Source: Bacteroidetes bacterium UBA7674
GTDB lineage: Bacteria; Bacteroidota; Bacteroidia; Chitinophagales; Chitinophagaceae
Direction: 5' to 3'
NCBI GenBank assembly: GCA_002483105.1
Contig: DLHG01000010.1
Location: 226,552-290,551, forward strand
Length of the DNA stretch: 64,000 bases
In this document: piece by piece, positions 8,369-16,172 of the stretch
How the letters are laid out: each line of letters begins with the position of its first letter
How positions within the stretch are numbered: position 1 is the stretch's first letter
Made by a program: the position numbers and the translations under genes
Notes under the pieces: generated by a model
What the model saw: only the letters and a program-made list of their open reading frames with translations
Told to the model about the DNA's origin: nothing
The model's database searches: none

Positions 8369-9853
8369 ATGAAATTCCTCTTCAACCTTTTCATACTATC
8401 CGTTATATTTCCTTGTACAGGGAAGACACAAACCAATACATTCCCCTTCCAATCATTAGAATTAGCCACTTATCTGCCAACTGCCACATCCATCAAAGGC
8501 TATCAATACACGTTGCCTTACAATGCACACAGCTACTATGCCGACAATGAGCATAAAGAGCTTATCATCCTGCTGAAACTGGAAAAAGAAATAAACGTTG
8601 GGAAGAGTGGCGAGGTGCTGGTTTGGGATATGGAAAAGAGCTTAATAAAATGGCGTACTAAGGTCAACACTTTTAATCTCTTTATCACCAATCAATACAT
8701 AATCACCTCAGAAAAAGGCAACACCCATTGTTACCGTCGCACCGATGGAAAGCAAATGTGGATGAAAACCGATGCCAACATTCAATACATAGATGAAGCA
8801 AAAGGCGTTGCCCTTACCGATTATATACGCGGACTTAATATCCATACAGGCAAAACGCTCTGGCAACGATATCTTCCCGGCGAATATAACTGGGAAGGAC
8901 TGCAACAGGCAGACGACAGCTCTGTAATAGTTGCCACGGGCGGCTTGTACAAACTGAACTTATACACAGGTAAAGGCTGGAGCACATCACAAATAACTGA
9001 TAAAGGTGAATTTGACCCGCATAATTCGATAGGCGTTATAGCCCCGTTGAAATACTTCCCTGAAGTTCGCGTTCCTGAGATCGGAAGACAGCCATCTCTT
9101 ACTAAGACTACCACGTCAGGCATTGTAACGGATGGTAATACCATTTATTTTGCCACCAACAAAAGGCTGCTCAGCCTGGATAAAGAAACCGGAACACTTC
9201 TTTGGGAAGCAAAACTACCTTACGAGAAAACAGGCGTTTCTTCCCTGCACATTGGCGAGCAGTCCATCGTATATCTGAATGAAGGAAAAGTTTCTAACAC
9301 TTCCGGCGTACAAAAGCGCTATGGTGTTCCTTACCTGGTTACATACAACAAAGAACGTGGTGATCAGAAAAATGCCGTGATATTTCCGGAAGGTATTATC
9401 AATGATGCCAAACTATCGAGCGAACGGATGATCATTTTGGGTGAAGGGGTTATCTATGCCTGCGATCTGGCAACTACGGCAAAGCCTTACACTTTTGCTA
9501 CAGCGGGGAATAATTACCACTTTATGTTGGGAGATGGATTCCGCATCACCAAAGAAGGCAGCAACGAAAAAATATCTGAAGACAACTGCTGTTATATCTA
9601 TAATAGCCAGCAGGGAGTGATCCACTTTGAAAAGAACTTTTTCGCCATCACTAACCTTACCAGCGAACAAATAAGCGCCGCCACTACATATAAGAATTAT
9701 GAACTGCTCTATAACGGCAAGAACACCATAAACAAAAACAACAAGAGCATTATCCAAACCCCTGCTGCTAACAAAGGTTTCATTTTCGCCGATAAGCTAT
9801 TTGTAGTAGATAGCACTACCATCTCTGAGATACCACTCACAGAACCGAAATAA
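8369..9853 (+). CDS. PQQ-like beta-propeller repeat protein, exported
   Basis: A 494-residue exported protein with a signal peptide over about the first 20 residues. The body contains PQQ-like/quinoprotein repeats: each blade ends in GKxLW or GTLLWEAKL-type strands (for example TGKTLWQRYLPG and ETGTLLWEAKLP). Such eight-bladed propellers are often scaffolds rather than enzymes; no PQQ-binding residues can be assigned. A start codon at 8369 fits the signal peptide. A terminator follows 27 bp after the stop. Confidence 0.75.
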   Translation: MKFLFNLFILSVIFPCTGKTQTNTFPFQSLELATYLPTATSIKGYQYTLPYNAHSYYADNEHKELIILLKLEKEINVGKSGEVLVWDMEKSLIKWRTKVNTFNLFITNQYIITSEKGNTHCYRRTDGKQMWMKTDANIQYIDEAKGVALTDYIRGLNIHTGKTLWQRYLPGEYNWEGLQQADDSSVIVATGGLYKLNLYTGKGWSTSQITDKGEFDPHNSIGVIAPLKYFPEVRVPEIGRQPSLTKTTTSGIVTDGNTIYFATNKRLLSLDKETGTLLWEAKLPYEKTGVSSLHIGEQSIVYLNEGKVSNTSGVQKRYGVPYLVTYNKERGDQKNAVIFPEGIINDAKLSSERMIILGEGVIYACDLATTAKPYTFATAGNNYHFMLGDGFRITKEGSNEKISEDNCCYIYNSQQGVIHFEKNFFAITNLTSEQISAATTYKNYELLYNGKNTINKNNKSIIQTPAANKGFIFADKLFVVDSTTISEIPLTEPK

Positions 9854-9880
9854 TAACAGGAATTTCTCATAATCATAATA

Positions 9881-9916
9881 GTAAAGGGGGTAAGCACGAT
9901 GCTTACCCCCTTTTAC
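9881..9916 (+). terminator. Bidirectional terminator, propeller gene and fasciclin gene
   Basis: A stem of AAAGGGGGTAAGC/GCTTACCCCCTTT (9883-9895 with 9901-9913) with T runs on both sides sits between two convergent genes. Confidence 0.85.
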
Positions 9917-9937
9917 ATGTACCGCATTGGATGCTGC

Positions 9938-10519
9938 TTATGGCATCAATACCTTATTAATAACGTGAGTTACACCGTTGCTTGATACCACGTCTGCTAT
10001 CAATACTTCAGCGCCATCAATCGTTACTTTACCGTCTTTAATTTGAACTTTCAGCTCTTTACCTTGTACTGTTTTCAGCTTTTGGCCATCAGCAAGGTCT
10101 GCTGCTTTAATAGCACCAGGCACAACGTGATAGGTAAGGATCTTAGTCAGTTTTTCCTTGTTCTCCGGTTTCAGCAGGTCTTGAACTTTGTCGTTACCTA
10201 CTTCTTCGAAAGCCATATTGGTTGGCGCGAATACTGTATAAGGGCCTGAACCACTCAGTGTTTCTACCAGTCCTGCTGCCTGTACTGCTGCTACCAATGT
10301 AGTATGCTCACTAGAACCACTCGCGTTCTCTACAATGTTTTTAGAAGGTACCATCATAGCACCACCTACCATTACACCCTCTTCGGCTGCCGGTGTTTCA
10401 ACAGGTACTAATACTGTAGTATCTGCTGTTTCTTCTGTTTTTTCAGCTGAGTCGCCGCAAGATGCTGCTGTCATAGACATTGCAACGATAGTTGCCAAAG
10501 AAAGAATTTGCTTTTTCAT
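9938..10519 (-). CDS. Fasciclin (FAS1) domain lipoprotein
   Basis: A 193-residue precursor whose signal peptide ends in the lipobox AASC (Cys21), followed by an acidic linker and one FAS1 domain (about residues 60-193). The domain shows the family landmarks YTVFAPTNMAFE and ILTYHVVPGAI and ends in HVINKVLMP. FAS1 domains mediate adhesion or envelope interactions, and the ligand here is unknown. About 100 bp upstream on the same strand is TGGCACGGTTTTTTA (10617-10631), which resembles the -24 half of a sigma-54 promoter and a site upstream of the csbD-like gene. Confidence 0.93.
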   Translation of the reverse strand: MKKQILSLATIVAMSMTAASCGDSAEKTEETADTTVLVPVETPAAEEGVMVGGAMMVPSKNIVENASGSSEHTTLVAAVQAAGLVETLSGSGPYTVFAPTNMAFEEVGNDKVQDLLKPENKEKLTKILTYHVVPGAIKAADLADGQKLKTVQGKELKVQIKDGKVTIDGAEVLIADVVSSNGVTHVINKVLMP

Positions 10520-10616
10520 GTTTAAGTTGATTTTATGTGTTTTGGTTATGATTCAATGTATAAACGTAAATACTGCTAAAAAGGTTTTGAACAATCTCAA
10601 CTATTTGCAGATAATC

Positions 10617-10631
10617 TAAAAAACCGTGCCA
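10617..10631 (-). promoter_or_regulatory. Sigma-54-like -24 element upstream of the fasciclin gene
   Basis: On the minus strand the bases read TGGCACGGTTTTTTA. The TGGCACG half is a perfect -24 block, but the -12 GC is missing, so this is only a weak promoter candidate. A near-identical site lies before the csbD-like gene. Confidence 0.3.
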
Positions 10632-10649
10632 CTTAACAAAGTAGTACAT

Positions 10650-10678
10650 AAAAAAGCCCCGCTAAATTAGCGGGGCTT
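10650..10678 (-). terminator. Terminator of the lipoprotein gene at 10697-11389
   Basis: The stem AAGCCCCGCTA/TAGCGGGGCTT (10654-10664 with 10668-10678) is followed on the minus strand by a T run. Confidence 0.85.
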
Positions 10679-10696
10679 AAGAATACTCAACATTAT

Positions 10697-11389
10697 TTAG
10701 CTATATAACCAGGTGAAGAAATTCTTGACCGCATGATATTCACTTGCGAATATTGCATATTCAACGTTATTTGTCATCTGCAAGCCAAGTGCATCAGCTT
10801 TTGTAGGTTTTATTTTGGAACTTGAAATATCCCACCAATAATCTGCTGACCATCTCCCTACGGATGCCGTTTTTAAGAGCAAATCCTTTTCCGATACAGT
10901 GCTAGCGCTAATTTGAGCTTCCACTAATATCATAGCATTTTTATAGTCAGAAAATGTAGAATAAAAATCTAGGCTGTCCATTTTTTCTACCATTAGAGCT
11001 AAGAAATAGCTATTTGAATCTACAATTTCAATTTCCGTCTCATACAGCTCTTCGTCAACATATTGTTTTGCATCTTCCATGTCAAGGCCTTGTGCCTCTA
11101 GTTCATTTTCTAATAAAAATTCAACTAATATACCATCTGAATTGTCGACTATGTCTTCTGGACTGAACTCTAAATTGTTATCAGCGAAATCCTTAATAAA
11201 ATCTAACCCGTCGTTATGTAACTGTCCTACGTAATCAAATGGGTTAGCCGCATTACCGGGGCTCCTTCCATTCCTTAACAAATTAGGTACGGATTCTTTT
11301 TTAAACGAGTTAGGTTGATTAGGAACAATTGTACTTTTGTTACAACTTAGCATAGTTAATAAGGTAATACTTAAAAAAATTCTTTTCAT
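10697..11389 (-). CDS. Hypothetical lipoprotein, AT-rich
   Basis: A 230-residue precursor starting MKRIFLSITL with lipobox MLSC (Cys16), chosen over an upstream ATG at 11419 that would add ten residues before the signal. The mature protein is acidic and I do not recognise a family. A conserved-looking block NPFDYVGQLHNDGLDFI follows a basic linker. Base composition is visibly more AT-rich than in the flanking genes, which may indicate transfer. It is divergent from the S41-like gene, with 82 bp between them. Confidence 0.65.
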   Translation of the reverse strand: MKRIFLSITLLTMLSCNKSTIVPNQPNSFKKESVPNLLRNGRSPGNAANPFDYVGQLHNDGLDFIKDFADNNLEFSPEDIVDNSDGILVEFLLENELEAQGLDMEDAKQYVDEELYETEIEIVDSNSYFLALMVEKMDSLDFYSTFSDYKNAMILVEAQISASTVSEKDLLLKTASVGRWSADYWWDISSSKIKPTKADALGLQMTNNVEYAIFASEYHAVKNFFTWLYS

Positions 11390-11471
11390 AAAATGACAAC
11401 CATTGGTTTTATATGGCAAATGAAAATAATTAAATAAATTTACACTACATAATGTATTTTAAATTTTCCCA

Positions 11472-12899
11472 TTGAAAAGCACTGCATTTGTTATATTACT
11501 AATTAGTATTTACAGCACAAAGGCACAGATTGTAAACCCGTCCTTTACCGAACTGGGGGCAAACGGCGTCCTGAAAGGCTGGAAACTCGTGGGACAGCAT
11601 TTTGCCAATGACAGTAATAATGCCCATACTAAACCCGCATGTGTGTACACCTATAATATGGACTACGGTAAAGCCACCTGCATCCAGGCAATTCCTTTCC
11701 ACCCCGGAAAGACCAAACACTATAAGCTGAAAACATTCATCAAAACAGAAACGCGTACGGGTTATGCGTCGGCATGGGTAAAGACAAGTGACAGCAGGAA
11801 CAACCACATAGGCTACGACACGCTGGCTGCCGATGAAATAACAGGCTCTACAGGCTGGACAGAATATGAACTGAAGTTCAGCACCACGCCAGATGTTGCC
11901 AATTTAGAAATAGGACTATTCCTGTCAGGCAAGGGCAAGGCCTGGTTTGATGACATCTCTATCGAAGAAATGCCTGACGCAGAATTACCAAAGGGCAAAA
12001 ATAAGATCGCCGAGCAATACCTTGGCGAGATAAGGAATATACTTAAAAACCAATGCTGGTATGCGGACTCGGTGAACCTGGATGACGTCTATAAAAATGC
12101 GCTCGATATGTCAGCCGATGCTACCTCAACGGGAGATTGCTACGCAGGGGTGGCATACATGCTGGACAGGCTGGGCGACCGAAACGGGCAGTTCTACGAC
12201 CCCGCCACTACCAGGAACTGGTATGAAGAGCAAAAGATAAATGATGACCAGGCACTCTACCCCACTGCTGCGATGGATAGCGGATTAGTGATGATCTGGC
12301 TGCCGGGTGTTACGTCTTTGAACAAAGTGATACTGCAACGCTACGCCGACACCCTGCATAAACAACTTGCGGCACTGAAACAAAATGAGATAAGGGGCTG
12401 GATAGTAGATCTTAGAGAAAACGTGGGAGGCAATGCCACTGCCATGCTTGCTGCTATTGGCCCGCTACTTGATCAAAAAGTATGTGGCAGATATATTCGT
12501 AGAAAAGAGACCGTGGACTGGACATACGATAACGGCCGAGCAAACATTGATACCACAACTATCAAAGTTGACAAGCCATACAAGGTGAAACAAACCGGCC
12601 TGCCGCTGGCTATCCTTGTCAGTCAACAAACTTATGGTGCAGGGGAATTAGCGTTCCTGGCATTAAAAAGCAGGAACAATATCCGGTCGTTTGGCGAGCC
12701 CACAGCAGGTGTTACAGTTAATGAAAAACGCATCACCCTCTCCGATGGCGCTATGCTGTTTTTTACAGCAGGCATTATGGGTGATACAAAAGGACAAAAG
12801 TATCATGGTAAGATACACGCAGACGTTCCTGTACAGATGATATATACTGAAGACCATTGCCTGGGCAAGGCTATCTGGTGGCTTAACGGTAAAAAATAA
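11472..12899 (+). CDS. S41-like peptidase lacking the catalytic serine
   Basis: A 475-residue exported protein starting with TTG, which gives the signal peptide MKSTAFVILLISIYSTKAQ. After it comes a jelly-roll/carbohydrate-binding-like domain (about 20-170), then a helical segment and the tail-specific protease (S41) core: GWIVDLRENVGGN, TYGAGELAF, GEPTAGVTVN and LSDGAMLFFT. In active homologues the equivalent of TYGAGE reads TxSSGE or TxSAGE with the nucleophilic Ser. Here that position is Gly (codon GGT, one base from AGT). It is therefore either a non-catalytic homologue or uses another residue. It ends 1 bp before the convergent Spy-like gene. Confidence 0.8.
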   Translation: MKSTAFVILLISIYSTKAQIVNPSFTELGANGVLKGWKLVGQHFANDSNNAHTKPACVYTYNMDYGKATCIQAIPFHPGKTKHYKLKTFIKTETRTGYASAWVKTSDSRNNHIGYDTLAADEITGSTGWTEYELKFSTTPDVANLEIGLFLSGKGKAWFDDISIEEMPDAELPKGKNKIAEQYLGEIRNILKNQCWYADSVNLDDVYKNALDMSADATSTGDCYAGVAYMLDRLGDRNGQFYDPATTRNWYEEQKINDDQALYPTAAMDSGLVMIWLPGVTSLNKVILQRYADTLHKQLAALKQNEIRGWIVDLRENVGGNATAMLAAIGPLLDQKVCGRYIRRKETVDWTYDNGRANIDTTTIKVDKPYKVKQTGLPLAILVSQQTYGAGELAFLALKSRNNIRSFGEPTAGVTVNEKRITLSDGAMLFFTAGIMGDTKGQKYHGKIHADVPVQMIYTEDHCLGKAIWWLNGKK

Positions 12900-12900
12900 A

Positions 12901-13437
12901 TTAGTGCTCTTCCGGGGGAGGTGGTGGTCCATCGGGATGTGGTGGCGGATGCCCTCCTCTTCCCATACGTGGATGAGACAATATCTGGCTGGCTATTTCT
13001 TCTACAAGCTTGTCAAACTCACCTACCTGGTCCGGCGAGAGTATCATCCGCAACTTTATGAAGTGATCGAAGGTTACTTCTTCTTTCTCACGGTCATTCT
13101 CCTCCAGTTTTCTGAAAAATTCATTCCTGGCGGCAGTATCTATATCACTTGATTTAAGCAGGAGAAACAAGTCTTTATGCAGCTGACTTTCTTCACGCTG
13201 TATCGCTACCATTTGCCCGTGATGTTCTTCCTTCAAAAGCTGGAAGGTATTTTCCTGGTCATTTGTGAGATTGAGCTTTTCACTCATCATCCTGTCCACA
13301 TGGTTACGTCCCGGGCGTGGAGGCATATGCCCCATTGGTTGCTCTTTGTTATTATTGATCCAAAGGAATGCCAATGTACCACCATTCAACAATAGCAGCA
13401 ATACGATCACTATTTTATAAAACTGTTCGCTCTTCAT
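12901..13437 (-). CDS. Spy/CpxP-like periplasmic protein
   Basis: A 178-residue protein with one N-terminal signal-anchor helix (about residues 8-27) and a helical domain containing two LTxxQ/LSxxQ-type motifs (LNLTNDQENTF and LSPDQVGEF), the signature of Spy, CpxP and metal-sensing homologues. The C-terminus is a His/Pro/Gly-rich tail (HPPPHPDGPPPP) that could bind metal. Its ATG overlaps the stop of the upstream small membrane-protein gene by 4 bp, and an ECF sigma gene precedes both, so the three form an envelope-stress operon by position. Confidence 0.82.
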   Translation of the reverse strand: MKSEQFYKIVIVLLLLLNGGTLAFLWINNNKEQPMGHMPPRPGRNHVDRMMSEKLNLTNDQENTFQLLKEEHHGQMVAIQREESQLHKDLFLLLKSSDIDTAARNEFFRKLEENDREKEEVTFDHFIKLRMILSPDQVGEFDKLVEEIASQILSHPRMGRGGHPPPHPDGPPPPPEEH

Positions 13438-13748
13438 AGCCCCGCATTATTACTGCCCAGATCATAATATTCTATCAATTCAGCCGTACCCGTACTTTGA
13501 CCGTCTTGTACTTGTTCCTTTTCCGTCTTTGCATACCTTGTTATTGCAGTAATATTGAGTGCAAACAACACCAACAGGCAAGCAGCCGCAGCCGACATCA
13601 CCCCTAGAGGAATACGCCTGGCTTTAGGCAACTCTTTGCCCAACCTGTTTTTTATGTTATCATACAGGTTTCTGCGGGGGCCGGCCGGAGCCATCCCCTC
13701 TGTGCTGTTGAGCACATCTTCCACCCATTTGTTTTTATCCTGTTTCAT
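13434..13748 (-). CDS. Small single-TM protein, anti-sigma-like
   Basis: A 104-residue protein with an N-terminal cytoplasmic segment (WVEDVLNSTEGM), one TM helix at about residues 47-68 and a short outer tail. The size, topology and position between an ECF sigma gene (30 bp upstream) and a Spy-like gene (4-bp overlap) are typical of Bacteroidota anti-sigma partners. The zinc-binding HxxxCxxC motif of ZAS proteins is absent, so the call rests on context. Confidence 0.6.
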   Translation of the reverse strand: MKQDKNKWVEDVLNSTEGMAPAGPRRNLYDNIKNRLGKELPKARRIPLGVMSAAAACLLVLFALNITAITRYAKTEKEQVQDGQSTGTAELIEYYDLGSNNAGL

Positions 13749-13778
13749 GGCACTGTAGATTTAGACGATAGTATGTGT

Positions 13779-14357
13779 TTAATCCTTCGCTTCATTATAA
13801 AAATCAACCAAAATAGCCCTCAGCTTCACTTTTGCCCGCTGAAATAGCGACTCTACTGCTTTCTCCGAGATGCCCATCACTTCTGCCACCTCCTTTTGCG
13901 GTAGCCCCTCTATCTGCTTCAGCACAAACGCCGAGTACTGGTTTTCAGGTAATTGTCTCAATGCCTTAAAGAGCTGAGCCGATTTATCCTTGTTTTCCAG
14001 CACTATGCCGGGATGATGAAAATCCTTCGGCTCGTGAAGAAATGCCGTATCATCCTTATTCATCAGGGAAGAGATAAACGCGAAACGCTTTACCCTTTTT
14101 TTGTACCGTATCCTGTCCAGGCATTTATTGATGGCTATGCGATATATCCAGGTCTGTACAGAAGACCCTCCCTTAAATGTAGACGCTGCCTGGAACACCT
14201 GCAGAAACACGTCCTGCAGGGCCTCCTCAGCCTCTTCTTCCTGTTGCAGGTACAGCAGGCAGGTGTTATAAACCTTTTCGTGAAAAAGGCCATATAACTC
14301 CCCCAGCGACCGCTCGTCGCCCCGGGCTATATTATATAAGAGTTCTTCAGCCGGCAT
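13779..14357 (-). CDS. RNA polymerase ECF sigma factor
   Basis: A 192-residue sigma-70 family factor with region 2 (DVFLQVFQAASTF, then WIYRIAINKCLDRIR) and region 4 (LPENQYSAFVLKQIEG and a helix-turn-helix at KEVAEVMGISEKAVES). The ATG at 14357 (MPAEELLYNIARGD) is the usual family start; an upstream ATG would add 18 unlikely residues. It is first in an operon with a small membrane protein and a Spy-like protein, suggesting control by envelope or metal stress. Confidence 0.92.
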   Translation of the reverse strand: MPAEELLYNIARGDERSLGELYGLFHEKVYNTCLLYLQQEEEAEEALQDVFLQVFQAASTFKGGSSVQTWIYRIAINKCLDRIRYKKRVKRFAFISSLMNKDDTAFLHEPKDFHHPGIVLENKDKSAQLFKALRQLPENQYSAFVLKQIEGLPQKEVAEVMGISEKAVESLFQRAKVKLRAILVDFYNEAKD

Positions 14358-14427
14358 CAGGATATTAACTGACAAGATAGTGGAAAAATTATATCGGAGG
14401 CAGCAGGGCATTCCTTATTTTAGGGGT

Positions 14428-14973
14428 ATGGAAACATTAGGAATAGGCTCCCGGATAGAGCACGCACACTTCGGCAGAGGAATAGTAGTGGAAGTAGCTT
14501 CTGAGTTTTACGTCGTATGGTTCAAATCTCAGAATGCAGCCAAGAATGTAAGCAAGGACTATGACGGATTAAAGGTACTGGAAGCAGCCGCAGCCGGTGA
14601 AAGAGCGGGCGGAGGCAATATCTCCATTGCAGATATAGAACAGGCACTTGAAAGCATACTGGACCGTAAACTCCACCAGGTGGATATGGTTCCCCTGGCT
14701 GCAAAATGGAACAACGGTACGCTTGTGTTGCAACCATCTGACACCACGCTGCAAAACAAAGAGATCCCCATTGAGACTTTTTTCCACAAGATCGTCATGG
14801 TGCGGGACAGAATGAGATTGATAGAACAGAAAATAAACGCGCACAAAGTGCTTACCCCTGAAGAGAAGGTTGATCTGCAACAATACATCACAGGGGTATA
14901 TGGCTCGCTTACTTCTTTCAATATATTATTCAAAGAACAACACCATCAGTTCAAAGGAAATAGCAAAGATTAG
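14428..14973 (+). CDS. Conserved hypothetical cytoplasmic protein
   Basis: An unrecognised 181-residue protein. The N-terminus GSRIEHAHFGRGIVVEV looks like a small beta-barrel of the type seen at the ends of UvrD-like helicases and similar DNA-associated proteins. The middle is a predicted coiled or helical segment, and the C-terminus is helical (LIEQKINAHKVLTPEEKVDL). No signal peptide or TM segment is present. It is divergent from the ECF sigma gene with 70 bp between the starts. The start at 14428 was preferred because the frame upstream (from 14380) overlaps the probable sigma promoter. Confidence 0.65.
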   Translation: METLGIGSRIEHAHFGRGIVVEVASEFYVVWFKSQNAAKNVSKDYDGLKVLEAAAAGERAGGGNISIADIEQALESILDRKLHQVDMVPLAAKWNNGTLVLQPSDTTLQNKEIPIETFFHKIVMVRDRMRLIEQKINAHKVLTPEEKVDLQQYITGVYGSLTSFNILFKEQHHQFKGNSKD

Positions 14974-14986
14974 TACTCTATGCAAA

Positions 14987-15016
14987 CCGCAGAGTCCCTT
15001 TCAGGAGACTCTGCGG
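14987..15016 (+). terminator. Hairpin after the 14428-14973 gene
   Basis: The stem CCGCAGAGTC/GACTCTGCGG (14987-14996 with 15007-15016) lies 13 bp past the stop. No T run follows, so efficient termination is uncertain. Confidence 0.45.
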
Positions 15017-15030
15017 GTAAAAAACATTAT

Positions 15031-15070
15031 AAAAAAAAGTGGCTTCCCCGCTCGGAAGGGGGAAAGCCAC
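15031..15070 (-). terminator. Terminator of the csbD-like gene
   Basis: A GC-rich stem with outer arms at 15039-15049 and 15058-15070 is followed on the minus strand by eight T residues. Confidence 0.8.
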
Positions 15071-15095
15071 TGAAACTATTCATTCACCTTTACGC

Positions 15096-15284
15096 TTATC
15101 CTAAAGATCTTATCCACTCTACTACCTCGTCTTTCGTTTTTCCTAAGCGTGTTTGTATTCTTCCTATCAATTCGTCATCTTTTCCTTCTTCATACTTTAC
15201 ATCATCATCTGTAAGCTCAGCATATTGTTGTTTTGCCTTGCCTTTCAGTTCGTTCCATCTACCTTTTAATTCCAGCTTGTCCAT
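15096..15284 (-). CDS. CsbD family stress protein
   Basis: A 62-residue, highly charged protein of the CsbD family: DKLELKGRWNELKGKAKQQ at the N-terminus, then LTDDDVKYEEGKDDELIGR and a final EEVVEW-like helix. Family members are induced by general stress, and their biochemical role is unknown. The ATG at 15284 is the normal family start. A TGGCACGG element on the same strand (15309-15324) sits directly upstream, and a divergent lipoprotein gene has its own sigma-54-like element. Confidence 0.92.
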   Translation of the reverse strand: MDKLELKGRWNELKGKAKQQYAELTDDDVKYEEGKDDELIGRIQTRLGKTKDEVVEWIRSLG

Positions 15285-15308
15285 AACTTTTCTTTTTTTC
15301 TTAATTGT

Positions 15309-15324
15309 TAAAAACACCGTGCCA
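15309..15324 (-). promoter_or_regulatory. Sigma-54-like -24 element before the csbD-like gene
   Basis: On the minus strand the bases read TGGCACGGTGTTTTTA, 25 bp before the ATG. The -24 half is perfect and the -12 half is poor. It shares its first eight bases with the site upstream of the fasciclin gene. Confidence 0.3.
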
Positions 15325-15373
15325 TACAGCATTTCGGTGCTAACTGATCAGTTTTTCCGGGCATTTTAAAAAA

Positions 15374-15390
15374 TTGGCACGCTCTATGCC
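15374..15390 (+). promoter_or_regulatory. Candidate sigma-54 promoter for the lipoprotein at 15424
   Basis: TTGGCACGCTCTATGCC has GG and GC separated by exactly 10 bases, with TGGCACG at -24 and TGC at -12, close to the consensus TGGCACGnnnnTTGC. It is 33 bp before the ATG. Confidence 0.5.
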
Positions 15391-15423
15391 TATGGTATAA
15401 CAAGAGTATAAAAACGAACAGAT

Positions 15424-16083
15424 ATGAAAAAGACGACACTCCTTTACGCGGCCATAGCTTTAATAGGACTTAGCACCCTTACCTCTTGTGTAAGGAACGA
15501 TTACTATACAGTAGATCCTCCCGTTGACAATAACAATAATAACAACACCGATCCGTATAAGTTCAATGAAGAGTTTAGCAACGATCAGCGTGGATGGGCA
15601 TTTGGTAGCAGCGCAGACTCTACTTACGCCTTTGTAAGTGGCGGGTTGATGGAGTTCATCAACTATTCAGTTCTTGCTTCCAATACGCAGGTGGTAAATA
15701 CTAACGGTAATTTCTCCGGCAATTGGCTGATAGAAACCCGCATCAAGTCTGATAATGATATGGGTGTCATATTTGGTAACAGCGGTGATCAATACGAGTA
15801 TGGATATTCATTTATACTGAACAATGGTGGTTACTATGTGGTATATAAAGAGGGTAACGCTAACACTGACATAACAGTGCTCAAAAACTGGACAGCCAAC
15901 AATGCGATAAATAGCACCTGGAATGACGTAACGATAGAACAGAAGAATGGATATTGGATATTTATGGTAAACGGATATGAGGTGTATCAGATGGAGGCCC
16001 GCCCGATAAATGGTAAATACTGCGGATTTATAGTATTGCCACAAACGCAAGGTTATGCCGACTATCTGACTGTAAGCTGGTAA
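15424..16083 (+). CDS. Lipoprotein with concanavalin/laminin-G-like domain
   Basis: A 219-residue precursor with a lipobox (LTSC, Cys22), an Asn-rich linker and one beta-rich domain. The pattern of the domain (FNEEFSNDQRGWAFG, WLIETRIKSDNDMGVIFG, YWIFMVNGYEVYQ, KYCGFIVLP) matches the jelly-roll of LamG/concanavalin-like carbohydrate-binding modules. The protein is probably surface or periplasmic, and the ligand cannot be inferred. A sigma-54-like promoter precedes it and a strong terminator follows. Confidence 0.75.
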   Translation: MKKTTLLYAAIALIGLSTLTSCVRNDYYTVDPPVDNNNNNNTDPYKFNEEFSNDQRGWAFGSSADSTYAFVSGGLMEFINYSVLASNTQVVNTNGNFSGNWLIETRIKSDNDMGVIFGNSGDQYEYGYSFILNNGGYYVVYKEGNANTDITVLKNWTANNAINSTWNDVTIEQKNGYWIFMVNGYEVYQMEARPINGKYCGFIVLPQTQGYADYLTVSW

Positions 16084-16105
16084 TTGCCCCTTGATATAAA
16101 ACGAG

Positions 16106-16139
16106 AAATGCGCCTCCTGATTGGAGGCGCATTTATTTT
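16106..16139 (+). terminator. Terminator between convergent genes
   Basis: A 12-bp perfect stem AAATGCGCCTCC/GGAGGCGCATTT (16106-16117 with 16123-16134) with a TGATT loop is followed by ATTTTA. It separates the lipoprotein gene from the convergent FG-GAP gene. Confidence 0.85.
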
Positions 16140-16172
16140 ATCAGAAGTTCATAAAAGCTTTTGTAGTCGCTG

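Noticed and set aside
14987..15016. Riboswitch-like element
   Set aside because: It is a single hairpin downstream of a gene with no leader position and no conserved riboswitch core.
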